This document shows positions 50,901-60,784 of a DNA stretch of 64,000 nt, piece by piece. Position numbers and translations under genes: made by a program. The stretch is from contig NZ_JAAMFN010000016.1 in assembly GCF_013376095.1 (NCBI RefSeq), forward strand, positions 27,644-91,643, in the 5' to 3' direction. The notes beneath the pieces were generated by a model. It ran no database searches. It was given only the letters and a program-made list of their open reading frames with translations, and had not been told where the DNA came from. The DNA comes from Arthrobacter sp. SDTb3-6. Lineage in GTDB: Bacteria > Actinomycetota > Actinomycetes > Actinomycetales > Micrococcaceae. Numbering within the stretch: the first letter of the stretch is position 1; every line of letters starts with the position of its first letter.

Positions 50901-52805
50901 CGCGGCCTGGAGGGCGTGGCCGACCTGCTGCGCCTGCTCGGCCCGCTGTCCGTTGCGGAGGTGGCCGCCCGGCTGCTCCCCCAGCCCGGCCCACCGGCCG
51001 CCGGGGCCGGCACCGGGCCGGACGAAGCCGGGGCCGGGCACGTGGCCGCGGCGGCCGGGCACCTCGCGGAGCTGGTCAGGGCCAACCGGGCGCTGCGCGT
51101 CAATGTGGCGGGCGACGAACGCTTCGCCGCGATCGAGGACGCCGCCCGGCTGCGCGATGCCCTCGGCACCCCGCTGCCCATGGGTGTGCCGCTGGCCTTC
51201 ATCGAACCCGTCGCCGATCCACTCGGCGACCTCCTGGGCCGCCATGCCCGCACGCACGGGCCCTTCACCGCCGCCGAGGTGGCGGCCCGGCTGGGACTGG
51301 GCATCGCCGTCGTGCATTCAGGCCTGGCCCGGCTGGCCGCTGACAAAAGGATCACCGAGGGCGAGTTTTTGCCCAACCGGGCTGAGGGCGGCGTTGCCGA
51401 GTGGTGCGACGTCGAAGTCCTGCGGCGCCTGCGCCGGCGCTCCCTTGCCGCCTTGCGCGCCGAGGTGGAACCGGTGGACGCCGCCACGTTCGGCCGGTTC
51501 CTGCCGGCGTGGCAGCACGTGTCCGCGGCCTCCGGACCGCCGGCGCTGCGCGGCCTGGACGGGCTGCTGACGGTGGTGGACCAGCTGGCCGGCGTGCCCA
51601 TTCCGGCGTCGGCGTGGGAGCCGCTGGTGCTGGCGCAGCGTGTGGCGGACTACCGCCCGGCCATGCTCGACGAGCTCACGGCCACGGGCGAGGTGGTGGT
51701 GTCCGGGGCCGGTGCGCTGGGCGGCAGCGACGGCTGGCTCAGCCTCCACGTGGCGGAGTCGGCCGAGCTCACGCTCAACCCCGTGGCCGACTTTGCCGAG
51801 TCCCCGCTGGCCGGCCGCCTCCTGTCCGGGCTGTCCGGCGGCGGCGCCTATTTCTTCCACCAGCTGCGCGAAATGTCGGCCGACGGCCCGGACGGTGTTC
51901 CCGCCGACGACGAGCTGACGGCTGCCCTGTGGGAACTGTTTTGGGCCGGCCGGATCAGCAACGACACCTTCGCCCCCGTCCGCGCGCTGCTGGCGGGCGG
52001 CCACTCGGCGCACCGGCAGCGTCCGGCGCCGTCGCGGCTCCGCCCGGCCCGGTCCGGGCGCTACGGCCGGCTGCCGGGCCGGGCGGCGTCCGGGCAGCGC
52101 GGTGCGCCACCGCTGGGCGCCGGGCGGTGGAGCCTGCTGCCGGGGCCGTGGCAGGCCGGGCCCGATGCCCGGACGGGCGCTGCACAGACCACCCTGCGCA
52201 GCCATGCCCTGGCGGAGCTGTTCCTGGACCGCTACGGGGTGGTGACGCGCGGGTCCGTCATGGCGGCCGGGGTGCCCGGCGGATTCGGGCTGATGTACAA
52301 GGTGCTGGCCCGTTTGGAGGAAACCGGCACATGCCGGCGCGGCTATTTCATCGAACACCTTGGCGCGGCGCAGTTCGCGGTGCCCGCCACGGTGGATCGG
52401 CTGCGCGCGTTCAGCCAGGATGCCGCCGTCAATCCGCGCCCGCCCCAGGCCCTTGCGCTGGCCGCCACGGACCCCGCCAACCCCTACGGTGCGGCGCTGG
52501 CCTGGCCGCCGCTGGAATCGGGCCACCGGCCGGGCCGGAAGGCAGGGGCGCTGGTGGTGATGGTCGACGGCGCCCTGGTCCTGTACGTGGAGCGCGGCGG
52601 CAGGACGCTGCTGTGCTTCAGCGACGACGACGCCCGGGTGGCCCTGGCTGCCGGGGCCCTGGTGCAGGTGGTCAAGGGCGGCGGGGTGGACAGGCTGGCC
52701 ATGGAAAAGGTCAACGGCGCCGGCATCCTGGACACGCCGCTGGCGGCAGCCCTGCTGGGGGCCGGGGCCTACAGCTCACCATCGGGGGTGCGGATCCGTG
52801 CCTGA
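47976..52805 (+). CDS. lhr: Lhr-family large ATP-dependent helicase
   Basis: Superfamily-2 3'-5' helicase of about 1609 residues, implicated in DNA repair. RecA domain 1 carries APTGSGKTLAAFLWAL (about residue 50), motif II IIDEVHAV and motif III LSATVEP. RecA domain 2 carries IVFANSRR, VVATSSLELGIDMG and QRVGRAGHQVG. The Lhr core follows (RVGELDEEMVYESRVGDVF), then a long C-terminal region found in bacterial Lhr. A stretch at 49733-49790 encodes EVSTSSTTGGPSPSAA, which looks like an inserted dispersed repeat read in frame. The start is GTG 47976 after GGAG. The 3' end overlaps the glycosylase gene by eight bases. Confidence 0.93.
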   Translation: MNVFTDGGPMGRFAAPTREWFLGAFGAPTPAQSGAWEAIAGGAHSLVVAPTGSGKTLAAFLWALDGLAARDGSTTEGTGVLYISPLKALGVDVERNLRAPLIGITQTARRLGVEAPHATVGVRSGDTPANERRRLLSHPPDILITTPESLFLMLTSKARETLAGVHTVIIDEVHAVAGTKRGAHLAVSLERLDNLLDRPAQRIGLSATVEPRETVARFLGGSAPVTIVAPHASKNWNLTVTVPVEDMTELPALAGAHDLGPASGLQPNASIWPHVEEKIVDHVLANKSTIVFANSRRLAERLTGRLNEIYMERLENTPDGPEAGPDGTFAPVGTFEPDMPQDFNEPTQRPGKPVYRLPAEMMAQAGATGGAPNVLAKAHHGSVSKEQRALIEDALKSGRLRCVVATSSLELGIDMGAVDLVIQVESPPSVASGLQRVGRAGHQVGEISQGVLFPKHRADLLHSAVTVERMLAGHIEPLFVPANPLDILAQQTVAAAALGSIDVDDWFSTVRRSAPFAALPRSAYDATLDLLAGRYPSDEFAELRPRIVWDRTAGTITGRPGAQRLAVTSGGTIPDRGLFGVFIVGSDEVSTSSTTGGPSPSAAKGGRRVGELDEEMVYESRVGDVFALGATSWKIEDITFDRVLVSPAFGQPGKLPFWKGDSLGRPVELGRALGAFIRELSAAPKDKALERCRATGLDAWAANNLLGYLDEQKAATAVVPDDKTLMVERFHDELGDWRVVLHSPFGMPVHAPWALAVAARLHERYGLDGSAMASDDGIVLRVPLMEDEPPGAELFLFEPDELDGIVTAEVGGSALFASRFRECAARALLLPRQTPGKRSPLWQQRQRSAQLLDVARKYPQFPIVLETVRECLQDVYDLPALKEIAASIGRRELRIVETTTQQPSPFARSLLFGYVASFLYEGDSPLAERRAAALSLDPALLDELLGRAELRELLDPQAIADTEAELQRLAPDRRARGLEGVADLLRLLGPLSVAEVAARLLPQPGPPAAGAGTGPDEAGAGHVAAAAGHLAELVRANRALRVNVAGDERFAAIEDAARLRDALGTPLPMGVPLAFIEPVADPLGDLLGRHARTHGPFTAAEVAARLGLGIAVVHSGLARLAADKRITEGEFLPNRAEGGVAEWCDVEVLRRLRRRSLAALRAEVEPVDAATFGRFLPAWQHVSAASGPPALRGLDGLLTVVDQLAGVPIPASAWEPLVLAQRVADYRPAMLDELTATGEVVVSGAGALGGSDGWLSLHVAESAELTLNPVADFAESPLAGRLLSGLSGGGAYFFHQLREMSADGPDGVPADDELTAALWELFWAGRISNDTFAPVRALLAGGHSAHRQRPAPSRLRPARSGRYGRLPGRAASGQRGAPPLGAGRWSLLPGPWQAGPDARTGAAQTTLRSHALAELFLDRYGVVTRGSVMAAGVPGGFGLMYKVLARLEETGTCRRGYFIEHLGAAQFAVPATVDRLRAFSQDAAVNPRPPQALALAATDPANPYGAALAWPPLESGHRPGRKAGALVVMVDGALVLYVERGGRTLLCFSDDDARVALAAGALVQVVKGGGVDRLAMEKVNGAGILDTPLAAALLGAGAYSSPSGVRIRA
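49733..49790 (+). repeat. Dispersed-repeat-like insertion inside lhr
   Basis: TCTCGACCAGCTCGACCACC (49741-49760) resembles the TCGACAGGC-type words at 20763 and 30800. It interrupts a conserved Lhr segment between FGVFIVG and RRVGELDEEM but keeps the frame, adding roughly 18-20 residues. Confidence 0.5.
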
Positions 52806-53652
52806 GGGCGACACCGTCTGGCGGCAGGCCCGGGACCTCCATGCCGCCCTCGCCGGGCAGGTCCTTACAGGATGCGATTTCCGCGTGCCACAGCTTGCCA
52901 CCGCGGATTTCTCCGGCCGCATGGTGCAGGACGTCCGCTCCCGCGGCAAGCATTTGCTGATGCGGCTGGCCGCAGGCGGCCCGGACCGCCCGGCCGCCGT
53001 GATCCATTCCCACCTGGCCCTGGAGGGCCACTGGGACATATACCCCGCAGGGAATGCTGCGGGCCAGCCGGCAGGCGGGCGGGCCGCCCGGTGGCGGCGC
53101 CCGGCCCATACCGCGCGGGCCGTCCTCACCACGGGGCGGGCAGTCGCCGTGGGTTTCTCCCTGGCCACCTTGGAAGTCCTCTCGGAGGAGGGGGCACGGG
53201 CCGCCGTCGGGCATTTGGGGCCCGACCTCCTGGGTCCGGACTGGGATGCGGAGGAAGCGCTGCGCAGGCTGCGGCAGGCTGGGGAGCTGCCCGTCGGGCT
53301 GGCGCTGCTGGACCAAAGGAACCTGGCCGGGATTGGCAACATCTACCGGAACGAGCTGTGCTTTCTGGGCGGCGTGCACCCGGAAACCCCCGTGTCCCTC
53401 GTGCCGGGGCTGCCGCGGATCGTGGAGCTGGCCCGGCGGCTGCTCGAGGCCAACAAGGACCGGCCCGTCCGCAGCACCACGGGCGGGCCGGCCCGGGGAG
53501 ACGCCGCGCTGTGGGTCTACGGGCAGGCAGGAAGGCCCTGCAAGAGGTGCGGCTCCCTGGTCCGCCACGCAAAGATGGGCGACCCCGCCTTTCCCACACA
53601 TGCCGCGCGGGACATTTACTGGTGCCCGCGGTGTCAGGCCGGCCTGGGCTGA
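52798..53652 (+). CDS. nei: Fpg/Nei-family DNA glycosylase (endonuclease VIII type)
   Basis: Base-excision-repair glycosylase/AP lyase of 284 residues. It begins MPEGDTV with catalytic Pro1/Glu2 (after Met removal), as in Nei. The central helix-two-turn-helix has LLDQRNLAGIGNIYRNELCF. The C-terminal zinc finger is CKRCG...CPRC (about residues 245-280). GTG 52798 overlaps the end of lhr, so helicase and glycosylase are translationally linked. A small hairpin (CGTTGCC/GGCAACG, 53677-53708) follows. Confidence 0.93.
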   Translation: MPEGDTVWRQARDLHAALAGQVLTGCDFRVPQLATADFSGRMVQDVRSRGKHLLMRLAAGGPDRPAAVIHSHLALEGHWDIYPAGNAAGQPAGGRAARWRRPAHTARAVLTTGRAVAVGFSLATLEVLSEEGARAAVGHLGPDLLGPDWDAEEALRRLRQAGELPVGLALLDQRNLAGIGNIYRNELCFLGGVHPETPVSLVPGLPRIVELARRLLEANKDRPVRSTTGGPARGDAALWVYGQAGRPCKRCGSLVRHAKMGDPAFPTHAARDIYWCPRCQAGLG

Positions 53653-53752
53653 GCTTCGCTTTAAGGCGGGGGTGGTCGTTGCCATCCGTCCGTGATGGAC
53701 CGGCAACGCCCGGCTGCCCTGCATCACCGGGAAGGGCGCCGCCTCAAGGCGT

Positions 53753-54964
53753 TCAACGGTCCGGCTGGGCTGCAGGATTGGTCAGCTGCGTGCTGGCCCT
53801 TTTTGCCGTGCGGGGGTCATGGAGGAACGCTGCCAACACCAGCGCGAGCGCGGGGAGGCCGATCAGCACGATGAGCACAAAGTGCAGGCTCGTCGCATCG
53901 GCCAAGGTGCCCAGGACCGGGTTGAACAGGCCGCCGACGGTGACCGCCAGGCCCACGGTGACGCCGCTGGCCGTGCCCACCCGGTTCGGCAGGTAGTTTT
54001 GCCCCAGGATGACAAAGACGCTGAACGGCACGAACACGCCAACACCCGTCAACACCACAAAAATGAGTGCGACCTGCCAGTTGGGGGCCAGGACCAGGCC
54101 GGCCATGGCCGGGAGGCAGAAGGCGAAGCCGTAGCGGATGGAGACCAGGGGGCCGAAGCGGTCTGCCAGCCAGCCGCCCAGCAGCGTCCCGACTGCCCCC
54201 GAGGCCAGGAACACGGTCAGTGCCGCGCCGCCAACCACTTCGGAGGTGCCCAGTCCGTTGATGAAGTACAGGGCCAGGAATGAACTCAGCCCAAAAAAGA
54301 TGATGGAGCGCACCACCACGACGGAGGTGAGCTTGAGGAATTCCGGCCAGTTGTCGCGGCCCTTGGGCATGGTGGAGGGGTGGCGGGCGCCCACCGGGCC
54401 GTCGAGCACCGGGGCCAGCCATTTCACCAGGACGGCGGCCATGGCGAGGGCCGGCAGGATCAGCAGCGCGGTGCCGCGCAGGCCCAGCCACAGCAGCACC
54501 GGCGTCGCCATGAGTGTGCCCAGCGCAAAACCGACGTTGCCGCCCAGGGCAAAAAGGCTCATGGCGCGGTTGCTGTCACCGGCGGCCCTGCGGGCCGCGC
54601 TGGCCGCGGAGGGGTGGAAGGCCGCGATGCCGATGCCGGAGATGGCAACCATCACCCAGGTCACGGCATAGCCGGGGAACAGGCCCGCGGCACCCACGCC
54701 CAGTGCCGCCGTCGTCATGCCCGCGGGAATGAGCCAGCGGCGCGGCTTGCGGTCGGTCCACACGCCAAAGGCGGGCTGGACCACGGAGGACAGCATGGTT
54801 GCCGCCAGCGTCAGCCCGGCCACCGCTGCGTAACTGTAGTGCCGCTCAGAGACGAAGAAGGGCAGCATGGCCGGCACCACGCCCTGGTAAAGGTCGTCGA
54901 CCAGGTGGGCCGAAGCCATCATGCCAATGCCCCGCCGATTCACCAAACAATCCCATCCACGCAT
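53753..54964 (-). CDS. MFS transporter, Fsr (fosmidomycin-resistance) type
   Basis: A 403-residue, 12-helix exporter of the Fsr subgroup: MMASAHLVDDLYQGVVPAML near the N-terminus, loop 2/3 GVWTDRKPRRW, and HPSAASAARRAAG after helix 4, a hallmark of this group. The substrate is unknown. The start is uncertain: ATG 54964 is used; GTG 54943 is possible and neither has a clear ribosome site. Divergent from the pseudouridine synthase gene. Confidence 0.83.
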   Translation of the reverse strand: MRGWDCLVNRRGIGMMASAHLVDDLYQGVVPAMLPFFVSERHYSYAAVAGLTLAATMLSSVVQPAFGVWTDRKPRRWLIPAGMTTAALGVGAAGLFPGYAVTWVMVAISGIGIAAFHPSAASAARRAAGDSNRAMSLFALGGNVGFALGTLMATPVLLWLGLRGTALLILPALAMAAVLVKWLAPVLDGPVGARHPSTMPKGRDNWPEFLKLTSVVVVRSIIFFGLSSFLALYFINGLGTSEVVGGAALTVFLASGAVGTLLGGWLADRFGPLVSIRYGFAFCLPAMAGLVLAPNWQVALIFVVLTGVGVFVPFSVFVILGQNYLPNRVGTASGVTVGLAVTVGGLFNPVLGTLADATSLHFVLIVLIGLPALALVLAAFLHDPRTAKRASTQLTNPAAQPDR

Positions 54965-55086
54965 ACCGGCCGCAAAATCGGCGCCACAGGGTGCGCCGGC
55001 CGTCAATGTCGACCTTACCCCCGGGACGGCAGTGGCCGGGGACAGTTGTGGTCCGGGCGTTCAGGAACGCTCGGTACCCTTGAAGG

Positions 55087-56019
55087 GTGATGAAATCCCC
55101 CCTTCCCGTGCGCAACGGCGTCAATGCCACCCGCATGCGCATGCCGGAGGAGGGCCCGTGGGCCACCGCCATGGAATACGTGCTGGACAAGTTCAACCAC
55201 GTTGACCCGGCGGGAATCGTGGACCGATTTGTCCGCGGCGAGGTGAAGGCGCTTGGCGGCGAGGTGGTCACGCCCTCCACCCCCCTGAACGAGCACGTGT
55301 TCATCTGGTACTACCGCGAGCTGCCCGTGGAAAAGCGGCTGCCCGTGGAGCTGTCCATCCTGCACCAGGACGAAAACCTGGTGGTGGTGGACAAGCCGCA
55401 CTTCCTGCCGACGACGCCCGGCGGCATGTACGTGCAGGAATCGGCGCTGGTCCGCCTGCGCGTGCTGCTGGACCTGCCCGAACTGGTGCCGATCCACCGC
55501 CTGGACCGCATGACGGCGGGTGTGCTGCTGTTCTCCGCCAACCCGGAGACCCGCGGCAAATACCAGCTGTTGTTTGAAAAACGGCGCATCCAAAAGACCT
55601 ACCGGGCCGCGGCACCCGTCCGCCCGGAACTGGAATTTCCCCTCGTGGTGCGCAGCCGGATGATGAAGTCGCGCACCTATCTGCTGGCCCAGGAAGTGCC
55701 CGGGGAGCCCAACGCGGAAACCCGGATCGAGCTGTTGGACACCCGCCAGGATCCCGCCACCGGCACGCTGCTGGGCCTCTACAACCTGGCGCCGCACACG
55801 GGCAAGACCCACCAGCTGCGCGTCCACCTGGCCTCGCAGGGCATCGGCATCCTCAACGACCCTTTCTACCCCGTCCTGCACGAGCAGGCGCCCGACGACT
55901 ACGCAAGGCCGCTGCAGCTGCTGGCCCACAGCATTTCCTTCACCGACCCGCTCACGGGAGAGCCGACGTCGTACGCCTCCCGGCTGCGCCTCTCCACCTT
56001 CCCCGATGGGGTGGGCTAG
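55087..56019 (+). CDS. RluA-family pseudouridine synthase
   Basis: A 310-residue enzyme converting uridine to pseudouridine in rRNA or tRNA. The catalytic motif is PIHRLDRMTAGVLLFS (catalytic Asp in HRLDR, about residue 141). YQLLFEKRRIQKTYRA and the terminal HTGKTHQLRVHLASQGIGI are family blocks. The first 75 residues replace a normal S4 domain and are of unclear function. GTG 55087 or ATG 55090 both follow AAGGG. The target base is not predictable from sequence. Confidence 0.88.
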   Translation: MMKSPLPVRNGVNATRMRMPEEGPWATAMEYVLDKFNHVDPAGIVDRFVRGEVKALGGEVVTPSTPLNEHVFIWYYRELPVEKRLPVELSILHQDENLVVVDKPHFLPTTPGGMYVQESALVRLRVLLDLPELVPIHRLDRMTAGVLLFSANPETRGKYQLLFEKRRIQKTYRAAAPVRPELEFPLVVRSRMMKSRTYLLAQEVPGEPNAETRIELLDTRQDPATGTLLGLYNLAPHTGKTHQLRVHLASQGIGILNDPFYPVLHEQAPDDYARPLQLLAHSISFTDPLTGEPTSYASRLRLSTFPDGVG

Positions 56020-56321
56020 ATCGGGAGCCACTTTCCGGCGGAGCGGCGGAAGGCACGCAGGGCACCCGTGGTGGCCACGGTGTTGACCCCGTGCCCCAGC
56101 GAGGCCACGGCGTCTCGCGCCAGGCGGTTCTCGGCGTCGTACTCGCTGGCCTCCACCATGAAACGCACCGTGATGCGCGGGACCCCGGCGACGACGTCGA
56201 GCTGGTTGGCCTCCACGACATGGCGGGAGGCCACGACCGCCACGGCCGTGTCCATGACCTCCTCCGGGGCATGGCCGGGGCGCAGGCCGGTGATCTGGAC
56301 GGTGGCGCGGAAGGATGGCAT
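56016..56321 (-). CDS. Hypothetical protein overlapping rluA-type gene at the stops
   Basis: A 101-residue soluble alpha/beta protein, MPSFRATVQITGLRPGHAP..., ending AGKWLPI, of no family I know. It converges with the pseudouridine synthase gene with shared stop bases (CTAG). Coding is supported by strong codon-position bias and a likely start at ATG 56321, but the ribosome site is weak. Confidence 0.65.
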   Translation of the reverse strand: MPSFRATVQITGLRPGHAPEEVMDTAVAVVASRHVVEANQLDVVAGVPRITVRFMVEASEYDAENRLARDAVASLGHGVNTVATTGALRAFRRSAGKWLPI

Positions 56322-56373
56322 GGATCCAGCCTATGTGGGCCGGGCTGCGAGCAAAAATGCCGGCGGGCGGGGC

Positions 56374-59181
56374 CTACCCCGTGTTCCGCAGGCCGGCGGC
56401 GACCCCGTTGATGGTGATGAGCATGGCCCGCTGCAGGCGCTCATCCACCTCCGTTTTGCTGATGGCCGCTTCCCGGACCCTGCGCAGCAGCTCCACCTGG
56501 AGGTAGGAAATGGGGTCCAGGTACTGGTCGCGCACGCTGAGTGAGCGCTGGAGCAGCGGCTGCCGCTCCAGCAGTTCGCCCTCGCCCGTGAGCCGCCGGA
56601 TTTCCGCCACGGTCAGCTCATATTCGGCCCGGATGGTGGTAAACAGGTGCGCCAGCGGCTCGGGGACCAGAGTGCGCACGTAATGCGCGGCGATCTCCAT
56701 GTCAGTCTTCGCGAGGGTCATTTCCACGTTGGAGATGGTGGAGGAGAAGAAGTGCCAGTGCTCCAGCATCTCGACCAGTTCCGATTCATGGCCGGCCTCG
56801 CGGGCGGCCTTGAGGCCCGAGCCCACGCCAAACCAGCCGGGCACGATCTGCCGCGACTGCGTCCAGCCAAACACCCACGGGATGGCGCGCAGCCCGCCCA
56901 GACCTGACCCTGAGTCGGGCCGCTTGGACGGGCGGGAGCCGATGTTCAGGCTGCCCAGCTGCTCCACCGGGGTGGAGGCCAGGAAGTAGGCGGGGAGGTC
57001 GTCGTCGTCAATCAGGGTTCGGTAGCTGGCGAAGGCGGCGTCGGAGACAATCTCCATGACCGCCCCGAAGCGGACCAGGTCGTCCTCGGTGTGGCGCGGC
57101 GCCTGGTGCAGGGCGGAGGCCTGCATGACGGCGGCCAGGGACAGCTCCAGGTTTTCACGCGCCAGCTCGGGCAGCGAGTACTTGTCGGAGATGACCTCGC
57201 CCTGCTCGGTGAACTTGATGGCGCCTTCAAGCACGCCGTTGGGCTGGGCCAGGATGGCGTCATAGGTGGGCCCGCCGCCGCGTCCCACGGAGCCGCCGCG
57301 CCCGTGGAACATGCGCACGTTCACACCGTGCTTGACCGCGACGTCGCGCAGCTTCCGCTGGGTCTTGTGGATCTCCCACTGGCTGGTCATGACGCCGGAT
57401 TCCTTGTTGGAGTCGGAGTAGCCGAGCATGATTTCCTGCACGTCCCCGCGCAGCCGGACCAGTTCGCGGTAGGAGGGGTCGGAGAGGAGTTCGTCCACGA
57501 TTTCGGCGGAGGCGCGCAATTCCTCCACGGTCTCCAGCAGCGGGGCGAAGCCGATCTTTGCGTAGCGGGTGTCGCCGGTGAGCTGGACCAGCCCGGCCTC
57601 GCGGGCCAGCACGGCCGGGGCCAGGACGTCGTCCGCACCGCGGGTCATGGAAATGATGTAGCTTTCGATCACGTCGGGCCCGTAGGTGCGCAGGGCGCGG
57701 CGCACCACCCGGAAGACGTCGTACGTGCCGTCCGCGGCGCCGTCGAGCCTGATCGGGTGGCCGGAGAGCGGGCGGTGGCTGGCAAGTTCTGCGCCAAGCA
57801 CAGCCATACGCCCGGCCCGGTCCAGCTCCGCGTACGGCACGGCCAGTTCGCCCACGCGGTCCATGAGCTGGCCGACGGCGTCATGGTGGTGGTCCGCGTG
57901 CTCCCGGATGTCCAGCGTGGCCAGGTGCAGGCCGAAGGAGGCGACGGCGCGGCGCACCGTGGCCAGGGCGCCGTCAGCCACCAGGGTGGCCGAGTTGTTG
58001 CGCAGCGACGTGTCCAGCAGGGCCAGGTCCGCCAGCAGGCCCGCGGTGTCCGCGTAGTCGCGGCCGGGCTCGTGGTAGGCGTCCGCGGCGGCCCGCTTGC
58101 GGGTGTTGAGCAGCTTGGCCTTGATGCAGGTGAGCTTGAGGCGGTACGGTTCCTCGGCGTTGAGCTCGAGCACGCGCGGGTCGAGCCCGGGCAGCTTCGC
58201 GAGGTCTTCGGCGATGGAGTCGGTCAGCTCGGGGGAAGCGCCGTAAAGCGAGCTGGAGTTGGAGAGGATGGAGAGCAGCCCGTCGACCATGGCGATGCTG
58301 ATCTTTACGGCGTTGGCGTTTTGCAGGACCAGCACCTCGCGGGTGACGTCCGGGGTGACGTTGGGGTTGCCGTCCCGGTCGCCGCCGATCCAGGAGCCGA
58401 ACCGCAGCGGCGCGGCGTCCTCGGGCAGCCGCACGCCGTGCCTGCCAAGCAGCCCGCTGAGCTCGGCCAGGACCTCGGGCATGGCGTCCGTGAGGATGTT
58501 GCGCAGGTAGTAGATGGCGTTGCGGGCCTCGTCCATCGGCGTGGGGCGGACCCTGCGGAGCTCGTCCGTCTGCCACATCTGGTCGATGATCTCCGCCAGC
58601 TTGCGGTCCTGGCGGCTGCGGGCGCTGCTGCCTTCCTCGGACGGCGTGGCCAGGATGTCGGAGAGCTTGCGCACCTTGTCCAGCACGGAGCGCCGGGACG
58701 CCTCGGTGGGGTGGGCGGTGAAAACGGGGCGGACGTCGAGTTCGTCGACCACCCTTTGCAGCGCCCCGGCACCTGCCTTCCCGGCGATCTCGGTGACGGT
58801 CCGGGCCAGCCAGCCGTCGTCCTCGGCGCGGGTGCGCAGGCTGCGGACCCGGTGGACCTGCTCCGCGGCGTTGGCCAGGTGGAAGTAAAACGCAAAGGCA
58901 CGCACCAGCTCGGTTGCCTGCTCAAGGGGCAGGGAGGCGAGGACCTCGCGGACCTGCTCGGCGACGTCGTTCGCACTCCACGGGCCGGTGCCCGTTTCCC
59001 CGCGCGCGGCCTCCTTGGACTCCTTGGTCAGCAGCCGCACCTGCTCCACCATGGCCAGCAGTTCCGGGCCGTGCTGGCGCACCAGCGACTCGCCCAGCAG
59101 CGTGCTGACGCGGCGGACGTCGCGGCGAAGGTCGGTGTCCTCGGCCGGGTCGGCAGGCATGTTCGGCAGTTCAGGGCTCAT
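56374..59181 (-). CDS. ppc: Phosphoenolpyruvate carboxylase
   Basis: Anaplerotic enzyme of 935 residues, making oxaloacetate from PEP and bicarbonate. Catalytic His is in [12 protein letters not shown] (about 156), and the second signature [13 protein letters not shown] is about 600. [10 protein letters not shown] precedes it. The allosteric-site Arg/Lys region and C-terminal [19 protein letters not shown] are intact. ATG 59181. Together with pckG in this window, the cell can run the PEP-oxaloacetate step in both directions. Confidence 0.97.
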   Translation of the reverse strand: MSPELPNMPADPAEDTDLRRDVRRVSTLLGESLVRQHGPELLAMVEQVRLLTKESKEAARGETGTGPWSANDVAEQVREVLASLPLEQATELVRAFAFYFHLANAAEQVHRVRSLRTRAEDDGWLARTVTEIAGKAGAGALQRVVDELDVRPVFTAHPTEASRRSVLDKVRKLSDILATPSEEGSSARSRQDRKLAEIIDQMWQTDELRRVRPTPMDEARNAIYYLRNILTDAMPEVLAELSGLLGRHGVRLPEDAAPLRFGSWIGGDRDGNPNVTPDVTREVLVLQNANAVKISIAMVDGLLSILSNSSSLYGASPELTDSIAEDLAKLPGLDPRVLELNAEEPYRLKLTCIKAKLLNTRKRAAADAYHEPGRDYADTAGLLADLALLDTSLRNNSATLVADGALATVRRAVASFGLHLATLDIREHADHHHDAVGQLMDRVGELAVPYAELDRAGRMAVLGAELASHRPLSGHPIRLDGAADGTYDVFRVVRRALRTYGPDVIESYIISMTRGADDVLAPAVLAREAGLVQLTGDTRYAKIGFAPLLETVEELRASAEIVDELLSDPSYRELVRLRGDVQEIMLGYSDSNKESGVMTSQWEIHKTQRKLRDVAVKHGVNVRMFHGRGGSVGRGGGPTYDAILAQPNGVLEGAIKFTEQGEVISDKYSLPELARENLELSLAAVMQASALHQAPRHTEDDLVRFGAVMEIVSDAAFASYRTLIDDDDLPAYFLASTPVEQLGSLNIGSRPSKRPDSGSGLGGLRAIPWVFGWTQSRQIVPGWFGVGSGLKAAREAGHESELVEMLEHWHFFSSTISNVEMTLAKTDMEIAAHYVRTLVPEPLAHLFTTIRAEYELTVAEIRRLTGEGELLERQPLLQRSLSVRDQYLDPISYLQVELLRRVREAAISKTEVDERLQRAMLITINGVAAGLRNTG

Positions 59182-59287
59182 GGGTCAACGTCCTTACGGT
59201 TTGTGGTTCCGGGGTGCCCGCATGCAACGTTGGATACATGGGCCTGATGGATACTACGTTGCGGCCGCGCGCAGCCGCCAGTTGGCC

Positions 59288-59845
59288 TCAACCCCTGGAC
59301 GCCGTGTAGGCGGCGTGGACATCCTCCCAGCACGGGAAGAAGTCGTCCCACCAGTGCTGCCAGTCCACGGCCCTGCCGTCCAGCGCCTCGGCCAGGTGGT
59401 CCAGGTGGACGTGCCAGCCGGCCAGCGACATCAGGATCACTTCCTCCGGCACGGAAATGACGTTGGTGAAAACCAGCCGTGTGCCGGTGCCGGTTGCCGT
59501 GAGGTCGGCACGGATGGTCCCGTGCATGGCGTTGCTGATCTCCAGGGCCTCCGGCTCCCGGGCCTCCACCACGCGCCCGTTCCACCAGTCCGTCTCGATG
59601 CCGTGGCCCTCGTCCTTGACGTTGAGCCACTTGAGGTCGAAGGAGGAGCCGGTCCGGGCCCGGCCGCGCACCCGGCACCACCACATTTCCGTTTTGGCCG
59701 GGTCCGTCAGCATCGCCCAGACCTCCTCCGGCGCGGCCGCGTAGTCGCGGGTGAGCGTCAGTTTGACGTGGTCCCCGTCCAGGGTTTCCACTGTCCCCGG
59801 GGCAAAGCGGGCCATGTCCTTGTTCAGGTGGTTGTTCGATCCCAT
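59288..59845 (-). CDS. SRPBCC/AHSA1-like domain protein
   Basis: A 185-residue protein with the START/Bet-v1-like fold expected for AHSA1 homologues: LTRDYAAAPEEVWAMLTDPA near the N-terminus and GWHVHLDHLAEAL at the C-terminal helix. Such proteins bind hydrophobic ligands or chaperones; the role here is unknown. It starts at ATG 59845, divergent from the DUF1684 gene. Confidence 0.8.
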   Translation of the reverse strand: MGSNNHLNKDMARFAPGTVETLDGDHVKLTLTRDYAAAPEEVWAMLTDPAKTEMWWCRVRGRARTGSSFDLKWLNVKDEGHGIETDWWNGRVVEAREPEALEISNAMHGTIRADLTATGTGTRLVFTNVISVPEEVILMSLAGWHVHLDHLAEALDGRAVDWQHWWDDFFPCWEDVHAAYTASRG

Positions 59846-59937
59846 GCCCCCATTGTTCCACCGCGGCGGCCCGGAATAGCGGCCACCCCGCCCCCGTTGT
59901 GCCTACTGTGAAATTGTCCATGCCCGACAGGAGCACC

Positions 59938-60741
59938 ATGACCACGCAAGCCCCGGAACTGACCCGCCTGACCGAGCGCTGGGACCGCTTCCGTGCCGGC
60001 CGCAACACCGCGCTGGCCGCCGAACACGGCTGGCTGACGCTCACCTCCTTCCAGTGGCTGCCCGCGGAGCCCGCCGCCCTGGAGGGCATCCCCGGCCTGT
60101 GGGGCTCCGACGGCACGACGGCGTCCCTCACCGCCGCCGCCGGCGACGGCCTCACGCTGGTGGAAGGCGGCGCCGCCGTGGCCGGAACCATCACGGCCGC
60201 CCTGGCCGACGAGGAATCCCTCCTGTGGGTCCGGTTCGGCTCAGTGGTGGTGGAACTGGGCATGCGCGCCAACCGCTACATGGTCCGCACCCGCGACGCC
60301 CGCTCCCCCGTCCTGACGCAGTTCACGGGCGTGCCGGTCTTTGGCTACAACCCCGGCCTGGTGGTCACGGGCACTTTTGAACCGTATGCGGAGCCCCGCT
60401 CCGTTGACATTGCGACGGCGAACCCGGAGGTGCCGGGCGTGGCCGTGCTGGTGGGCGAGGTGGTGTTTGCTCTCAATGGGACAAGCCACCGGCTCGCCGC
60501 GGAGCAGGGCCGGCTCGGCTCGCTGCTGGTCACCTTCCTTGATGACACCAACAACGTCACCAGCTCCCACTGGCGCAAGCTGGAAGTGGCCCGCCCGCGC
60601 CCGGACGGCACCGTGGTGGTGGACTTCAACCGCGCCATCAACTACCCCAGCGCGTTCACCGACTACGGCACCTGCCCCGCGCCCGTTGCAGGCAACCGCA
60701 TCAACGCCCCCATCGAGGCCGGCGAGCGCAGCCCGCGGTAG
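59938..60741 (+). CDS. DUF1684-domain protein
   Basis: A 267-residue soluble protein of the DUF1684 family, function unknown. The family signature near the C-terminus reads VDFNRAINYPSAFTDY, then TCPAPVAGNRINAPIEAGE; most members have NPPCAFT at that point, so the conserved Cys is replaced here by Ser. ATG 59938 follows AGGAG at seven bases; an upstream frame adds 13 residues without a site. Confidence 0.85.
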   Translation: MTTQAPELTRLTERWDRFRAGRNTALAAEHGWLTLTSFQWLPAEPAALEGIPGLWGSDGTTASLTAAAGDGLTLVEGGAAVAGTITAALADEESLLWVRFGSVVVELGMRANRYMVRTRDARSPVLTQFTGVPVFGYNPGLVVTGTFEPYAEPRSVDIATANPEVPGVAVLVGEVVFALNGTSHRLAAEQGRLGSLLVTFLDDTNNVTSSHWRKLEVARPRPDGTVVVDFNRAINYPSAFTDYGTCPAPVAGNRINAPIEAGERSPR

Positions 60742-60784
60742 GGGCGCCCGGGGCTCCCGCGGGCGGGGCGGCCCGCACCACGGC

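Noticed and set aside
57091..59247. A 718-codon open frame opposite ppc.
   Set aside because: Antisense shadow of a clearly conserved gene in GC-rich DNA; Gly/His/Val-rich low-complexity product with no motif.
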